DNA of 64,000 nt from JAJXWB01 sp046349085 (GTDB lineage: Bacteria; Pseudomonadota; Alphaproteobacteria; Rhizobiales; Beijerinckiaceae): NCBI GenBank assembly GCA_046349085.1, contig JAXMDA010000012.1, forward strand, positions 10,032 to 74,031, read 5' to 3'. Position numbers and translations under genes: made by a program. A model generated the notes under the pieces. It was given only the letters and a program-made list of their open reading frames with translations, was not told the DNA's origin and searched no databases. Shown piece by piece: positions 24,414 to 33,897 of the stretch; position 1 is the stretch's first letter; each line of letters starts with the position of its first letter.

Positions 24414-25208
24414 ATGAGCGACGGCGAGAAGCGCGAAGCAGGCGGGGCGATCTCCGGGTCGCCGGCGCCGTTGCGCGTGAAGGCGCCGCGCCATGTCGCC
24501 ATCATCATGGACGGCAACGGCCGCTGGGCCGCGCAGCGCAAGCTGCCGCGCTTCGAGGGCCATCGTCGCGGCGTCGAGGCGCTGCGCCGCACGGTGCGCA
24601 ACGCCATCGATCTGGGCGTCGAATATCTGACCGTCTATTCCTTCTCGTCGGAAAACTGGTCGCGTCCGATCGACGAGGTCACGGGCCTGATGGGCCTGCT
24701 CAAGCGCTTCATTCGCAACGACCTCGCCGAACTGCACGCCAACAACGTGCGTATCCGCGTGATCGGCGCGCGCGAGGGGCTGCCGAGCGACATCGGCCCG
24801 CTGCTCGCCGAGGCCGAGGACGTCACCCGCGCCAATACCGGCCTCGTGCTGGTCATCGCCTTCAATTATGGCGGGCGGCAGGAGATTGTCGCGGCCGCGC
24901 GCGCGCTCGCCGAAGACGTCGCCGCCGGCCGTCTCGATCCCGCAGCCATCGACGCGGACCTGTTCGAGAAGAAGCTGCACACGTCCGATATTCCCGATCC
25001 CGATCTCGTCATCCGCACATCGGGCGAGGTGCGCACGTCGAATTTCCTGCCCTGGCAGTCGGCCTATGCGGAATTCGTCTTCACGCCCGTGCTGTGGCCC
25101 GATTTCGACCGCGCCGCCTTCGAGCAGGCGCTCGACGAATTCAAGCGGCGCGAGCGGCGTTTTGGCGGCGTGGACGCTGTCCGACCCGTGAAGAAGACCG
25201 CTTCGTGA
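24414..25208 (+). CDS. uppS: Isoprenyl transferase (undecaprenyl diphosphate synthase)
   Basis: Condenses isopentenyl diphosphate onto farnesyl diphosphate to make the lipid carrier for peptidoglycan and O-antigen. The 264-residue cis-prenyltransferase carries IIMDGNGRWA with the catalytic Asp33, YSFSSENWSRP (about 80-90), and the C-terminal DLVIRTSGEVRTSNFLPWQ block, in which family members read RTSGExRLSNFLLWQ. ATG 24414 follows CGGGAG. The stop overlaps the GTG of cdsA, suggesting coupling. Confidence 0.96.
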   Translation: MSDGEKREAGGAISGSPAPLRVKAPRHVAIIMDGNGRWAAQRKLPRFEGHRRGVEALRRTVRNAIDLGVEYLTVYSFSSENWSRPIDEVTGLMGLLKRFIRNDLAELHANNVRIRVIGAREGLPSDIGPLLAEAEDVTRANTGLVLVIAFNYGGRQEIVAAARALAEDVAAGRLDPAAIDADLFEKKLHTSDIPDPDLVIRTSGEVRTSNFLPWQSAYAEFVFTPVLWPDFDRAAFEQALDEFKRRERRFGGVDAVRPVKKTAS

Positions 25209-26086
25209 CCGAAGCTCCGGGCCATCAGGCCGCGCCCGCCAAGGGCCCGAATTTCTCCGACCTGCGCACCCGGGTGATGTCGGCGCTCGTGATGATCGCC
25301 GCCGCCGTCGGCGCGCTGGTGGCGGGCGGCGCGCCCTTCATCCTCTTCTGGCTGGCGGCGGCCATCGCCATGGTCTGGGAATGGCAGAAGCTGCTGGGCG
25401 AGGAGCGTCGCCGGCCGCGCTTCGTCCTCGGCGCGGCGTCCCTCGCCGTCGCCTGCGCCTTCGCCACCCAGAACGGCGCGGATTACGCGCTGCTGATCCT
25501 CGTCCTCGGCGCGCTCGCCGTGGGCTGGCTCGGCCCGCTCGGCCTGCGCGTGTGGGCCGGCGCCGGCGTCCTCTATGCCGGCGCGCTCATCGTCTCGATA
25601 TCCGCCATTCGCCCGCCGCTGCCCGCGCTGCTGGAGCCGCCCTATAATCTCAGGGCGATCCTCTGGTTGTTCGCGGTGGTCTGGGGCACCGACATCATGG
25701 CCTATTTCGGCGGGCGGCTGATCGGCGGCCCCAAACTCTGGCCGCGCGTTTCGGCGGGCAAGACATGGTCGGGCACGATCGTCGGGATCGTCAGCGGCGC
25801 GCTGGCCGGTCTGGCGGTGGCGGCCATCCGGCCGGAGGGGCCGGTAGCGGTGGTTCCGCTGCTGCTGGTCGGGCTTGCCGGCGGCGCCGCCGCGCAGGCC
25901 GGCGATCTTCTCGAATCTTCCATCAAGCGTCGCTTCGGCGTGAAGGATTCCAGCCAGCTCATTCCCGGGCACGGCGGCGTCATGGACCGGCTGGACGGCT
26001 TCGTCGCCGCCGCCGTCTTCGTCGCGGCGCTCGGCGCTGTGCGGGGAACGCCGACGGTGGCCGAGGGTTTGTTCGTATGGCCATGA
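25205..26086 (+). CDS. cdsA: Phosphatidate cytidylyltransferase
   Basis: Makes CDP-diacylglycerol from phosphatidate and CTP, the branch point of phospholipid synthesis. The 293-residue inner-membrane protein has about seven or eight spans and the family signature near residues 238-265: SSIKRRFGVKDSSQLIPGHG followed by GVMDRLDG. The start is GTG 25205, overlapping the uppS stop. Its own stop overlaps or abuts the dxr start, so uppS-cdsA-dxr look translationally coupled. Confidence 0.95.
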   Translation: MTEAPGHQAAPAKGPNFSDLRTRVMSALVMIAAAVGALVAGGAPFILFWLAAAIAMVWEWQKLLGEERRRPRFVLGAASLAVACAFATQNGADYALLILVLGALAVGWLGPLGLRVWAGAGVLYAGALIVSISAIRPPLPALLEPPYNLRAILWLFAVVWGTDIMAYFGGRLIGGPKLWPRVSAGKTWSGTIVGIVSGALAGLAVAAIRPEGPVAVVPLLLVGLAGGAAAQAGDLLESSIKRRFGVKDSSQLIPGHGGVMDRLDGFVAAAVFVAALGAVRGTPTVAEGLFVWP

Positions 26087-27297
26087 CCACGCAAGGCGAC
26101 GCTACGCAGCGCAAGATCGTTCTTCTGGGCGCGACCGGCTCCATCGGCCGCTCCACCATCGACATCGTCGAACAGGCGCCGCACGCCTTCGCGGTCGAGG
26201 CGGTCGCGGGCGGCCGCGATGTCGCCGCGCTGGCCGAACTGGCGATCCGCGTCGGCGCGCGCTTTGCGGCAATCCGCGATGAAAAGCTCTATGGCGAGCT
26301 GAAGTCGGCGCTGTCCGGCAGCAAAGTCGAGGCGGCGGCGGGCGCGAAGGCGGTGGTGGAGGCGGCGCTGCGTCCCGCCGACATCGTCGTCGGCGCGATC
26401 TCCGGCGCTGCCGGCGTCGAGCCGACCTACGCCGCGCTGGCCGAGGGCCGCACCATCGCGCTCGCCAACAAGGAATGCCTCGTCTGCGCCGGCGCCCCCT
26501 TCATGCGCAAGGCCGCCGAGACCAACGCCGTCATTCTCCCCCTCGACAGCGAGCACGACGCGCTCTGGCAGGCGCTCGGCGGCGCTGATGCGAAAAGCGT
26601 CGAGAAGCTCATCATCACCGCCTCGGGCGGCCCGTTCCGCACATGGACGGCCGAACAGATCGCCGGCGCGACGCGCGAACAGGCGCTCAAGCACCCCAAC
26701 TGGTCGATGGGCCAGAAGATCACCATCGACTCGGCCTCGATGATGAACAAGGGGCTGGAGTTGATCGAGGCGCACCACCTGTTCGGCGTGCCCGTCAGCC
26801 GCCTCGACGTGCTGGTGCATCCGCAGTCGATCATCCACGGACTCGTGGCTTTCGCCGACGGCTCGGTGACCGCCAGCCTCTACGCGCCGGACATGCGCGT
26901 GCCGATCGCCCATTGCCTGGGCTGGCCCGAACGGCTGAGGACCAACGCCAAGCGGCTCGATCTCGCCGAAGTCGCGACGCTGACCTTCGAGAAGCCTGAT
27001 CTTGGGCGTTTCCCGGCGCTGGCCGTCGCCATGGACGCGCTGAAGCAGGGCGGGGCGATGCCGACCGTGCTCAACGCCGCCAACGAGATCGCGGTCGCCG
27101 CTTTTCTGGCGGGCGAATGTTCCTTCCCCGAAATCGCCCGGATTGTAGGCGAAGCCTGCGAGAAGGCCGCGCGCGACGGTTCCGCCCGCGAGCCTGCCTC
27201 CATCGAGGAGGCGCTGGCCGTTGACCATATTGTCAGAGAAAGTTCCCGGGCCTCCTTGGCCGCTAAAGCTCGATCCGGCATGGTAACGGTTCAGTAA
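26077..27297 (+). CDS. dxr: 1-deoxy-D-xylulose 5-phosphate reductoisomerase
   Basis: Second enzyme of the MEP isoprenoid pathway, converting DXP to MEP with NADPH and a divalent metal. The 406 residues begin with the dinucleotide-binding KIVLLGATGSIGRSTIDIV. They contain ALANKECLVCAG, the metal-site stretch LPLDSEHDALWQ, TASGGPFR, and KITIDSASMMNKGLELIEA. Two in-frame ATGs (26077 and 26083) are possible starts. The first has better spacing from GAGGG, and the second gives an ATGA overlap with cdsA. It supplies precursors used by uppS in the same cluster. Confidence 0.96.
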   Translation: MAMTTQGDATQRKIVLLGATGSIGRSTIDIVEQAPHAFAVEAVAGGRDVAALAELAIRVGARFAAIRDEKLYGELKSALSGSKVEAAAGAKAVVEAALRPADIVVGAISGAAGVEPTYAALAEGRTIALANKECLVCAGAPFMRKAAETNAVILPLDSEHDALWQALGGADAKSVEKLIITASGGPFRTWTAEQIAGATREQALKHPNWSMGQKITIDSASMMNKGLELIEAHHLFGVPVSRLDVLVHPQSIIHGLVAFADGSVTASLYAPDMRVPIAHCLGWPERLRTNAKRLDLAEVATLTFEKPDLGRFPALAVAMDALKQGGAMPTVLNAANEIAVAAFLAGECSFPEIARIVGEACEKAARDGSAREPASIEEALAVDHIVRESSRASLAAKARSGMVTVQ

Positions 27298-27356
27298 CCA
27301 TTTCGCCCTCGCCGCGCTTCGGCCCGGCGATGAAATGCGGCGAAACCGGAGGCCAC

Positions 27357-28505
27357 ATGTTGGATGCGTTGTACTCGACCGGGCTCTACGTGATCCCGTT
27401 CATCCTCGTCCTCACCATCGTCGTTTTCGTGCACGAGCTCGGACATTTCTGGGTCGGCCGGCGCTGCGGCATCAAGGTGGACGCCTTTTCCATCGGCTTT
27501 GGCCCGGAACTCTTCGCCTTCGTCGACCGCCACGGCACCCGCTGGCGCGTCGCCGCCTTGCCACTGGGCGGCTACGTCAAGTTTCACGGCGACGCCAACG
27601 GCGCGAGCATGGCCGACGATTCGGCCATCGACGCCATGCCCGCGGCAGAACGCGCGACGACCTTCGCCGCCCAGCCCATCTGGAAGCGCGCCGCGACAGT
27701 GGCCGCTGGCCCCATCGCCAATTTCATCCTGGCGATATTCATTTTCGCCGCGGTCTTCTTCACGCTCGGGCGTGCGGTGCTCACCCCGCGCGTCGACAGC
27801 GTGGCGGCTGGCAGCGCGGCGGAAGTCGCGGGCTTTCTGCCGGGTGATCTCGTACTTGAGATCGACGGACAAAAGATCGGCAGCTTCAACGACTTGCAGC
27901 GAATCGTCACCACCTCGCCCGATCAGGCCCTGACGTTCCTCGTGGACCGCGGCGGCAAGGGCGTGACGCTGACCGCGACGCCGCGCCTGAAGGAGATGGA
28001 TTCGCCGATCGGCAAGGCGCGCATCGGCCTTCTCGGCGTCCAGGCAGGCGGCAAGCCCGAGGATTGGCGCACCGAGACCTACGGCCTCGTCGATTCGCTC
28101 AGGCTCGCGGGGCAGGAGACCTGGTTCGTGGTGCGCCAGACGGCCGGCTACCTCGGCGGCCTCATGATCGGCAAGGAAAGCCCCGACCAGCTTTCCGGCC
28201 CGGCCGGTCTCGCCCAGGTCTCGGGCGAAATGGCCAAGCTCGGGGTGAGCGCGCTGCTCAATCTGGTGGCGATTCTCTCGATTTCGATCGGTCTGCTTAA
28301 CCTTGCGCCGGTCCCGCTGCTCGACGGCGGCCACCTCCTCTTTTACGTCATCGAAGGGATCCGGGGCCGCGCGCTCAACGAACGGGCCCAGGAGATCGGT
28401 TTTCGCATCGGAATCGCCGTTGTCGGCGGCCTGATGGTGCTGGCGACCTACAATGATATCGCCCGGTTGGGCCCGCCGATCCTGAAGTGGATCCTGCGCG
28501 GTTAA
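27357..28505 (+). CDS. rseP: Site-2 zinc metalloprotease RseP/MmpA
   Basis: Intramembrane protease that cuts anti-sigma factors and other membrane proteins and clears signal-peptide remnants. The 382 residues have four spans, the zinc motif HELGH (residues 26-30) in the first span, one PDZ domain (about 125-205, AGFLPGDLVLEIDGQKI), and the third ligand region LNLAPVPLLDGGHL near the C-terminus. E. coli RseP has two PDZ domains. A single or partly degenerate one is common in alphaproteobacteria. ATG 27357 follows CCGGAGG. It is next to bamA, as in most proteobacteria. Confidence 0.95.
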   Translation: MLDALYSTGLYVIPFILVLTIVVFVHELGHFWVGRRCGIKVDAFSIGFGPELFAFVDRHGTRWRVAALPLGGYVKFHGDANGASMADDSAIDAMPAAERATTFAAQPIWKRAATVAAGPIANFILAIFIFAAVFFTLGRAVLTPRVDSVAAGSAAEVAGFLPGDLVLEIDGQKIGSFNDLQRIVTTSPDQALTFLVDRGGKGVTLTATPRLKEMDSPIGKARIGLLGVQAGGKPEDWRTETYGLVDSLRLAGQETWFVVRQTAGYLGGLMIGKESPDQLSGPAGLAQVSGEMAKLGVSALLNLVAILSISIGLLNLAPVPLLDGGHLLFYVIEGIRGRALNERAQEIGFRIGIAVVGGLMVLATYNDIARLGPPILKWILRG

Positions 28506-28734
28506 CCGCCTGCTGACCATGTTTGTGTCGCGTCGGCCACGCCGGCCCAAAAAGGCCGGCTGAAGGGTAGATCGGCATTTGCAGGTTAACGTAAACCGAG
28601 TAGAAGCAACGTGCGGTCGAGCCTGTGAAAGGCTCGACCTTTCAAGATTGAACGGCTGGCGCGCCGTGGAACCCAGGTTCTGGCGCGCGAGGTCGGTCGC
28701 CCAAGGCGGCCATGAAGGAACAGGGATCGGCGTA
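28506..28734. other. rseP-bamA gap with two hairpins
   Basis: This 229-base gap contains GCCGGCC-CAAAAA-GGCCGGC near 28542-28561 and GGTCGAGCCT-GTGA-AAGGCTCGACC near 28615-28641. Neither is followed by a clear T-run, so they are mRNA structures or small palindromes rather than proven terminators. The second could lower read-through into bamA. No CDS is convincing here. Confidence 0.45.
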
Positions 28735-31224
28735 ATGCATCGTACGCAACGAATTTGGACCCGCCTCGCCTTGGTCGGGTCTTTGGTCGGAGGGCTGGGA
28801 CTTTCGGGTTCGGCTCACGCCCAGTCGGTCACGGTGCAGGGCAACAGTCGCGTCGATTCGGAGACGGTGCGCTCCTATTTCACCAGCACGGACGCCGCAG
28901 GCGTGGCGGCGGGCGAAAAGGCCTTGCGCGACAGCGGCCTGTTCTCCTCGGTGCGCGTCAGCCGCCGCGGATCGAACGTCGTCGTTCAGGTTTCCGAGAA
29001 CAACATCATCAATAACGTCGCCTTCGAGGGCAACAGCAAGGTCAAGGGCGACCAGCTCCGTCCGGAGCTGCAGCTGCGCTCGCGCGGTCCGTTCAGCCCG
29101 TCCGTGGCCGCCGCGGACGTCGAGCGAATCAGGGAAATCTACAAGCGCTCCGGCCGCGCCGCGGCCAAGGTCAGCTATCGCACGGTCAATCTGCCGAACG
29201 GCCGCATCGACGTCGTCTATACGATCGACGAGGGCGACAAGACCGGCGTCAAGGTCATCAACTTCTCGGGCAACCAGGCCTATTCGACCGGCAAGCTCGT
29301 CGGCCTCATGCAGACGACGGAAATGAACTTCCTGTCGTTCCTGAAGAACACCGACGTCTATGATCCCGATCGCATTTCGTCCGACCTCGAGCTGATCCGC
29401 CGCTACTACCTGAAGAACGGCTACGCCGACTTCCAGGTCGTCGGCAACGAGGCGCATTTCGACCCTGCCCAGGGCGGCTACGTCGTCAACATCGCGATCA
29501 ACGAGGGCCCGCAGTATCGCGTGTCCAATGTTTCCGTGCAGTCGCATCTGCCGGAGGTCCCCGGCGAAACGCTGATGCCGCTGGTCCGCCTGTCGGCCGG
29601 CGAGATCTACAACGGCGACCTCGTCGAGAAGTCGGTCGAGGCGCTGACCAAGGCGCTTGCCCGGCGCGGCTATGCCTTCGCGCAGGTTCGCCCGCGCGGC
29701 GGCCGCAACGCCGGAGCGCAGACCGTCAGCATCGACTTCGTCATCGACGAGGGCCCGCGCGTCTACATCGAGCGCATCAATGTCCGCGGCAACACCCGCA
29801 CGCGCGACTACGTGGTGCGCCGCGAGTTCGAGATCGGCGAGGGCGACGCCTACAATCGCGTTCTGATGGACCGCGCCGAGCGCCGCCTCAACAACCTCGG
29901 CTACTTCAAGAAGGTCCGCATCACCAACGAGCCGGGCTCCTCGCCCGATCGCGTGGTCATCAACGTGGAGGTCGAGGACCAGCCCACCGGCAACTTCTCC
30001 GTGTCGGGCGGCTATTCGACGTCGGACGGGTTCATCGCGGAAGTCTCGGTCAGCGAGTCCAACTTCATGGGCCGCGGCCAGTACGTTCGCGCCGCCGCCA
30101 CGCTCGGCCAGCGCACCAAGGGCCTCGAGTTCAACTTCACCGAGCCCTATTTCCTCGACACGCGCGTGGCCGTCGGTTTCGACCTCTACGTCAAGAAGAA
30201 CACGACGTCGAAATACAGCGTCTACAACACGACGACGGCGGGCGCCACGCTGCGCGCGGGCATCCCGATCACCGACGAGATCACCATCGCGCCGCGTTAT
30301 TCGATCTATTCGACCTACCTGACGATCCCGAACGACACGGCGCACCCCTACAACGACTGTAGCTATCCGATCCCCGGCATTACGCCCGGCCCGACGGGCT
30401 TCTTCCCGGCCAGCATCTTCGTGAACTGCGCCACCAACGGCGAAGCCTCGATCGCGATCAAGGCGCAGCAGGGCACGACGATCACGTCGATGTTCGGCTA
30501 TACGGTCGCCTACAGCACGCTCGACAACCCGAAGAAGCCGACGGACGGCGTCTACGCCGCGCTCAACGTGGACGTGGCCGGCGCAGGCGGCGACCCGCGG
30601 TTCGTGCGCACCACGGGCGACGCTCGCTACTATCGCGAGATTTTCGACAATGTCGTCGCCTTTGCCCGCATCCAGGGCGGCGCCATGGGCGCATACGGCG
30701 GCTACCACCTGCGCGTGACCGACCAGTTCAACCCCGGTCCTTCGCTGGTGCGCGGCTTCGCGCCGGGCGGCATCGGCCCGCGCGACATCTCGAACCCGTT
30801 CAACTACAAGGGCAACTCGCTCGGCGGATCGAAGTACCTCGGCGCCTCGCTCGAAGCGCAGTTCCCGATCTTCGGCATGCCGCGCGAACTCGGCCTCAAG
30901 GGCGCCGTCTTCGCCGACGCCGGCACGGTCTGGGGCTACAGCGGCCGCACGAACTTCACGACGGCGCAGGATGCGATCCTCTATGGCGTCCCCCCGGCGC
31001 TGGCGGCTGTCGGCTGTATCCCGGCCTATACGGCGCCGTGGTTCGGTCCCGGCACCTGCTTGCAGGTCGGCGGCGACACCAAGAAGATCCGCACCTCGGT
31101 CGGCGCGTCGCTGCTCTGGGACTCGCCGATGGGACCGATCCGCTTCGACTTCGCCAAGGCTCTTTCCAAGTCGGCCTACGACCAGACGCAGTTCTTCCGC
31201 TTCTCCGGCGGCGGCAGCTTCTGA
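28735..31224 (+). CDS. bamA: Outer membrane protein assembly factor BamA
   Basis: Essential insertase for beta-barrel outer-membrane proteins. The 829-residue precursor starts with a Sec signal peptide (about residues 1-29, ending GSAHAQ) and continues with five POTRA repeats, with recurring VxxIxxxGNxxxxxxxL-type motifs such as VAFEGNSKVKGDQLRPEL and INVRGNTRTRDYVVRREF. It ends in a 16-strand barrel. Loop 6 contains VRGFAPGGIGPRD, matching the conserved VRGF motif, and the last residues form the beta-signal ending in Phe. ATG 28735 places the signal peptide at the start. A terminator follows at 31247. Confidence 0.96.
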   Translation: MHRTQRIWTRLALVGSLVGGLGLSGSAHAQSVTVQGNSRVDSETVRSYFTSTDAAGVAAGEKALRDSGLFSSVRVSRRGSNVVVQVSENNIINNVAFEGNSKVKGDQLRPELQLRSRGPFSPSVAAADVERIREIYKRSGRAAAKVSYRTVNLPNGRIDVVYTIDEGDKTGVKVINFSGNQAYSTGKLVGLMQTTEMNFLSFLKNTDVYDPDRISSDLELIRRYYLKNGYADFQVVGNEAHFDPAQGGYVVNIAINEGPQYRVSNVSVQSHLPEVPGETLMPLVRLSAGEIYNGDLVEKSVEALTKALARRGYAFAQVRPRGGRNAGAQTVSIDFVIDEGPRVYIERINVRGNTRTRDYVVRREFEIGEGDAYNRVLMDRAERRLNNLGYFKKVRITNEPGSSPDRVVINVEVEDQPTGNFSVSGGYSTSDGFIAEVSVSESNFMGRGQYVRAAATLGQRTKGLEFNFTEPYFLDTRVAVGFDLYVKKNTTSKYSVYNTTTAGATLRAGIPITDEITIAPRYSIYSTYLTIPNDTAHPYNDCSYPIPGITPGPTGFFPASIFVNCATNGEASIAIKAQQGTTITSMFGYTVAYSTLDNPKKPTDGVYAALNVDVAGAGGDPRFVRTTGDARYYREIFDNVVAFARIQGGAMGAYGGYHLRVTDQFNPGPSLVRGFAPGGIGPRDISNPFNYKGNSLGGSKYLGASLEAQFPIFGMPRELGLKGAVFADAGTVWGYSGRTNFTTAQDAILYGVPPALAAVGCIPAYTAPWFGPGTCLQVGGDTKKIRTSVGASLLWDSPMGPIRFDFAKALSKSAYDQTQFFRFSGGGSF

Positions 31225-31246
31225 TCCCTGCCGACAAGACATCGAG

Positions 31247-31273
31247 CGGCCCCTTCGGGGGCCGTTTTCGTTT
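31247..31273 (+). terminator. bamA intrinsic terminator
   Basis: CGGCCCC/GGGGCCG stem, four-base loop, then TTTTCGTTT. Confidence 0.75.
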
Positions 31274-31309
31274 GGCCGGCGTCCCGCGCCCGCATTTGCT
31301 TTCGACGCG

Positions 31310-31338
31310 TTGGCGCTACGCGGACGCGGCGCTATAAG
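31310..31338 (+). promoter_or_regulatory. Probable lpxD operon promoter
   Basis: TTGGCG (31310-31315), a 17-base spacer, and TATAAG (31333-31338), placed between the bamA terminator and lpxD. It would drive lpxD-fabZ-lpxA independently of bamA. Confidence 0.45.
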
Positions 31339-31417
31339 GACTCACCGCCGCATCCGGCGGAGTGGGGCGCGTGGAAGGCGATCTTTCGCGCAAGGCGCGC
31401 TCTGCGCTTATGGAGCC

Positions 31418-31470
31418 GATCAGCTCTCCGGCATTTGAGCGAGTCCGCTCACATGCCGGCTGATCCAGCC
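31418..31470. repeat. Degenerate GCATTTGAGCG/CGCTCACATGC palindrome
   Basis: CCGGCATTTGAGCG and CGCTCACATGCCGG are inverted repeats with one mismatch, enclosed by GATCAG/CTGATC. It shares its core with the better-preserved element at 45136-45183 and lies just before the lpxD start. Confidence 0.55.
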
Positions 31471-31480
31471 TGCGGACGGC

Positions 31481-32509
31481 ATGAGCGAGCCCTTCTTCTT
31501 CACCCTGTCGAGCACGCCGACGGTCGGCGACATCGCCGCGCTGGCGAACGCCGAATTCGACTCGCAATTCGCGGCGCGCCGCATCGAGGGGCTGGCCGCG
31601 CTCGAGCGCGCAGGGCCACGCGACCTCGCCTATTTCGACAACCCGCGCTACGGCGATGAACTCGCGGCCACCCGCGCCGGAGCGTGCCTGTTGCGCGCCA
31701 ACGCCTTCGAACGCGCGCCGGCGGGCGTCGCCGCGCTTGTGGTCGACCATCCCTATCGCGCCTTCGCCCGGCTCGCCGCGCGCCTTGTGCCCGACAGCCT
31801 GCGCGCCGCCCCGATCTTCGCAAAGGGCGTCTCGCCGCAGGCGCAGGTCCATCCGCACGCGCGCCTCGAGCCCGGCGTCGACGTCGAGCCGGGCGCCGTC
31901 GTCGGCGCGGGAGCGGAGGTCGGGTCCGGCACGCTCATCTGCGCCAACGCCGTCGTCGGCGCCGGCGTGCGCATCGGCCGCGACTGCACGATCGGCGCGG
32001 GCGTCAGCCTGAGCCATGCGCTGCTCGGCGACCGCGTCATCCTGCATCCCGGCGTGCGCGTCGGCCAGGATGGCTTCGGCTTTGCGCTGGGTGGCCGCGG
32101 CCATCTGAAGGTGCCGCAGATCGGCCGCGTCATCATCCAGGACGATGTCGAGATCGGCGCGAACTGCACGCTCGACCGCGGCGCCTCGCGCGACACGATC
32201 GTCGGCGAGGGAACGAAGATCGATAATCTCGTGCAGATCGGCCACAACGTCGTCGTCGGCCGCCATTGCGTGATCGTTGCGCAGGTCGGCGTCGCCGGCT
32301 CCACCGAACTCGGCGATTTCGTCATGGTCGGCGGACAGACGGGCATCGCCGGGCATCTGACGATCGGCGCCGGCGCGCGCATCGCCGCGCAATCGGGCGT
32401 CATGCGCGACGTCGCCCCCGGCGCGAGCGTCGGCGGGACGCCGGCGCAGGATCTGCGCCTGTTTCTGAAACGCGCCGCAGCGGATCGCCGCGCGGGCAGG
32501 GAGAAGTGA
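31481..32509 (+). CDS. lpxD: UDP-3-O-acylglucosamine N-acyltransferase
   Basis: Third enzyme of lipid A synthesis, adding the N-linked hydroxyacyl chain. The 342 residues have an N-terminal uridine-binding domain (FFFTLSSTPTVGDIAALANA) followed by a left-handed beta-helix of hexapeptide repeats (for example VVIGRHCVIVAQVGVAGSTE-like units), with the catalytic His in LVQIGHNVVVG. The end is a C-terminal helix, as in the E. coli enzyme (341 residues). It leads lpxD-fabZ-lpxA with almost no spacing. Confidence 0.96.
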   Translation: MSEPFFFTLSSTPTVGDIAALANAEFDSQFAARRIEGLAALERAGPRDLAYFDNPRYGDELAATRAGACLLRANAFERAPAGVAALVVDHPYRAFARLAARLVPDSLRAAPIFAKGVSPQAQVHPHARLEPGVDVEPGAVVGAGAEVGSGTLICANAVVGAGVRIGRDCTIGAGVSLSHALLGDRVILHPGVRVGQDGFGFALGGRGHLKVPQIGRVIIQDDVEIGANCTLDRGASRDTIVGEGTKIDNLVQIGHNVVVGRHCVIVAQVGVAGSTELGDFVMVGGQTGIAGHLTIGAGARIAAQSGVMRDVAPGASVGGTPAQDLRLFLKRAAADRRAGREK

Positions 32510-32510
32510 A

Positions 32511-32996
32511 GTGACGAGCGAGACGCAAACGGCAGGCGAAGCAAAAAAACTCGAGGCCTTCGACATCCAGAAGATTCTGGCGTCGCTGCCGCATCGCTAT
32601 CCCTTCCTGCTGGTCGACCGCATCGTCGACATCGACGGCGACGAATCCTGCGTCGGCATCAAGAACGTCACGATCAACGAGCCGCACTTCCAGGGACACT
32701 TCCCGGAGCGCCCGGTGCATCCCGGCGTGCTCATCATCGAAGGCATGGCGCAGACGGCCGGTGCCATCTGCATTCAGGCGCACGGCAAGGGCGAGAAGCC
32801 TGGCCTCGTCTATTTCATGACCATCGACAAGGCGAAGTTCCGCAAGCCCGTGCTGCCGGGCGACCGGCTCGAATATCACATGAAGAAGCTCAACCAGCGA
32901 CGCAACATGTGGTGGTATTCCGGCCGCGCCATGGTCGACGGCCAGCTCGTCTGCGAGGCCGAGATCAGCGCGATGCTCGCGCCGCCGACGGCCTGA
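32511..32996 (+). CDS. fabZ: 3-hydroxyacyl-ACP dehydratase FabZ
   Basis: Dehydrates 3-hydroxyacyl-ACPs in fatty-acid elongation and so competes with lipid A synthesis for hydroxymyristoyl-ACP. The 161-residue hot-dog-fold protein contains LPHRYPFLLVDRI, the catalytic His in FQGHFPERPVHPGVLIIE, and the Glu within IIEGMAQTAG. The start is GTG 32511, one base after the lpxD stop. Its position between lpxD and lpxA is conserved across proteobacteria. Confidence 0.96.
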   Translation: MTSETQTAGEAKKLEAFDIQKILASLPHRYPFLLVDRIVDIDGDESCVGIKNVTINEPHFQGHFPERPVHPGVLIIEGMAQTAGAICIQAHGKGEKPGLVYFMTIDKAKFRKPVLPGDRLEYHMKKLNQRRNMWWYSGRAMVDGQLVCEAEISAMLAPPTA

Positions 32997-32997
32997 G

Positions 32998-33804
32998 TTG
33001 CGCGGCGTGGCCGCCGACATTCATCCGACCGCCATCGTCGCGCCCGGCGCGCGGCTGGGCGCGGACGTGAGCATCGGGCCGTTCTGCGCAGTCGGCGAAG
33101 ACGTGCAGCTCTGCGACGGCGTCGAACTGGTCTCGCACGTTGTCCTCGCCGGGCGCACGAGGATCGGCGCGCGCACGAAAATCTTTCCCTTCGCCTCGCT
33201 CGGTCACCCGCCGCAGGACATGAAATATCGCGGCGAGCCCTCGACGCTCGCCATCGGCGCGGATTGTGTCATTCGCGAAGGCGCGACCGCCAATCCCGGC
33301 ACGCAGGGCGGCGGCATGGCGACCGTCATCGGCGACCGCTGCGCGCTGCTTGCCCATGCGCATGTCGGACACGACAGCCGCATCGGCGACGACGTCATCC
33401 TTTCCAACAACGTGATGATCGCGGGCCACGTGCGCGTCGGCGATTTCGCGATTCTCTCCGGCGGCGTCGCCGTGCACCAGTTCTCGCGCATCGGCGCGCA
33501 CGCCTTCGTCGGCGGACTCTCGGGTCTGGAGGGCGATCTCGTTCCTTACGGTCTCGCCTTCGGCAATCGCGCGCATCTGGCGGGTCTCAATCTCGTCGGG
33601 CTGCGCCGGCGCAATTTTTCACGCGAGAGCATCGCCGCCTTGCAAAGCGCCTATCGCCTCATCTTCGAAGGCGATGCGCCGTTTCTCGCGCGCATCGACG
33701 AGACGGAAAAAACATTGGGGGCGGACGCGCATGTCGCCGCGCTCGTCGCCTTCCTGCGCGAAGGCGGCGACAGGCCGCTGTGCCGGCCGCGCGAAAATCG
33801 TTGA
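32998..33804 (+). CDS. lpxA: UDP-N-acetylglucosamine acyltransferase
   Basis: First enzyme of lipid A synthesis, moving a 3-hydroxyacyl chain from ACP to UDP-GlcNAc. The 268 residues are a left-handed beta-helix starting HPTAIVAPGARLGADVSIGPF, with the catalytic His in LLAHAHVGHDSRIG and a C-terminal helical region (GLRRRNFSRESIAALQSAYR). The start is uncertain: TTG 32998 is given, and GTG 33007 in the same frame would begin closer to the family N-terminus. Unusually, no lpxI follows. Confidence 0.95.
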   Translation: MRGVAADIHPTAIVAPGARLGADVSIGPFCAVGEDVQLCDGVELVSHVVLAGRTRIGARTKIFPFASLGHPPQDMKYRGEPSTLAIGADCVIREGATANPGTQGGGMATVIGDRCALLAHAHVGHDSRIGDDVILSNNVMIAGHVRVGDFAILSGGVAVHQFSRIGAHAFVGGLSGLEGDLVPYGLAFGNRAHLAGLNLVGLRRRNFSRESIAALQSAYRLIFEGDAPFLARIDETEKTLGADAHVAALVAFLREGGDRPLCRPRENR

Positions 33805-33823
33805 ACGAGAGCCATCCCGTGTC

Positions 33824-33897
33824 GTCATTGCGAGCGCAGCGAAGCAATCCGGGAGCGGCGACCTGGCCCCGGATTGCTTCGCTGCGCTCGCAATGAC
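33824..33897. repeat. Palindromic repeat GTCATTGCGAGCGCAGCGAAGC
   Basis: Perfect terminal inverted repeats of ~27 bases (GTCATTGCGAGCGCAGCGAA on the left and its complement on the right) surround a ~20-base GC-rich loop. The right end reaches within ten bases of the lpxB start. The other, degenerate copy is at 27-103. Confidence 0.85.

Noticed and set aside
28642..31242. 866-codon minus-strand open frame opposite bamA
   Set aside because: Shadow of bamA, with antisense low-complexity composition and no motif.
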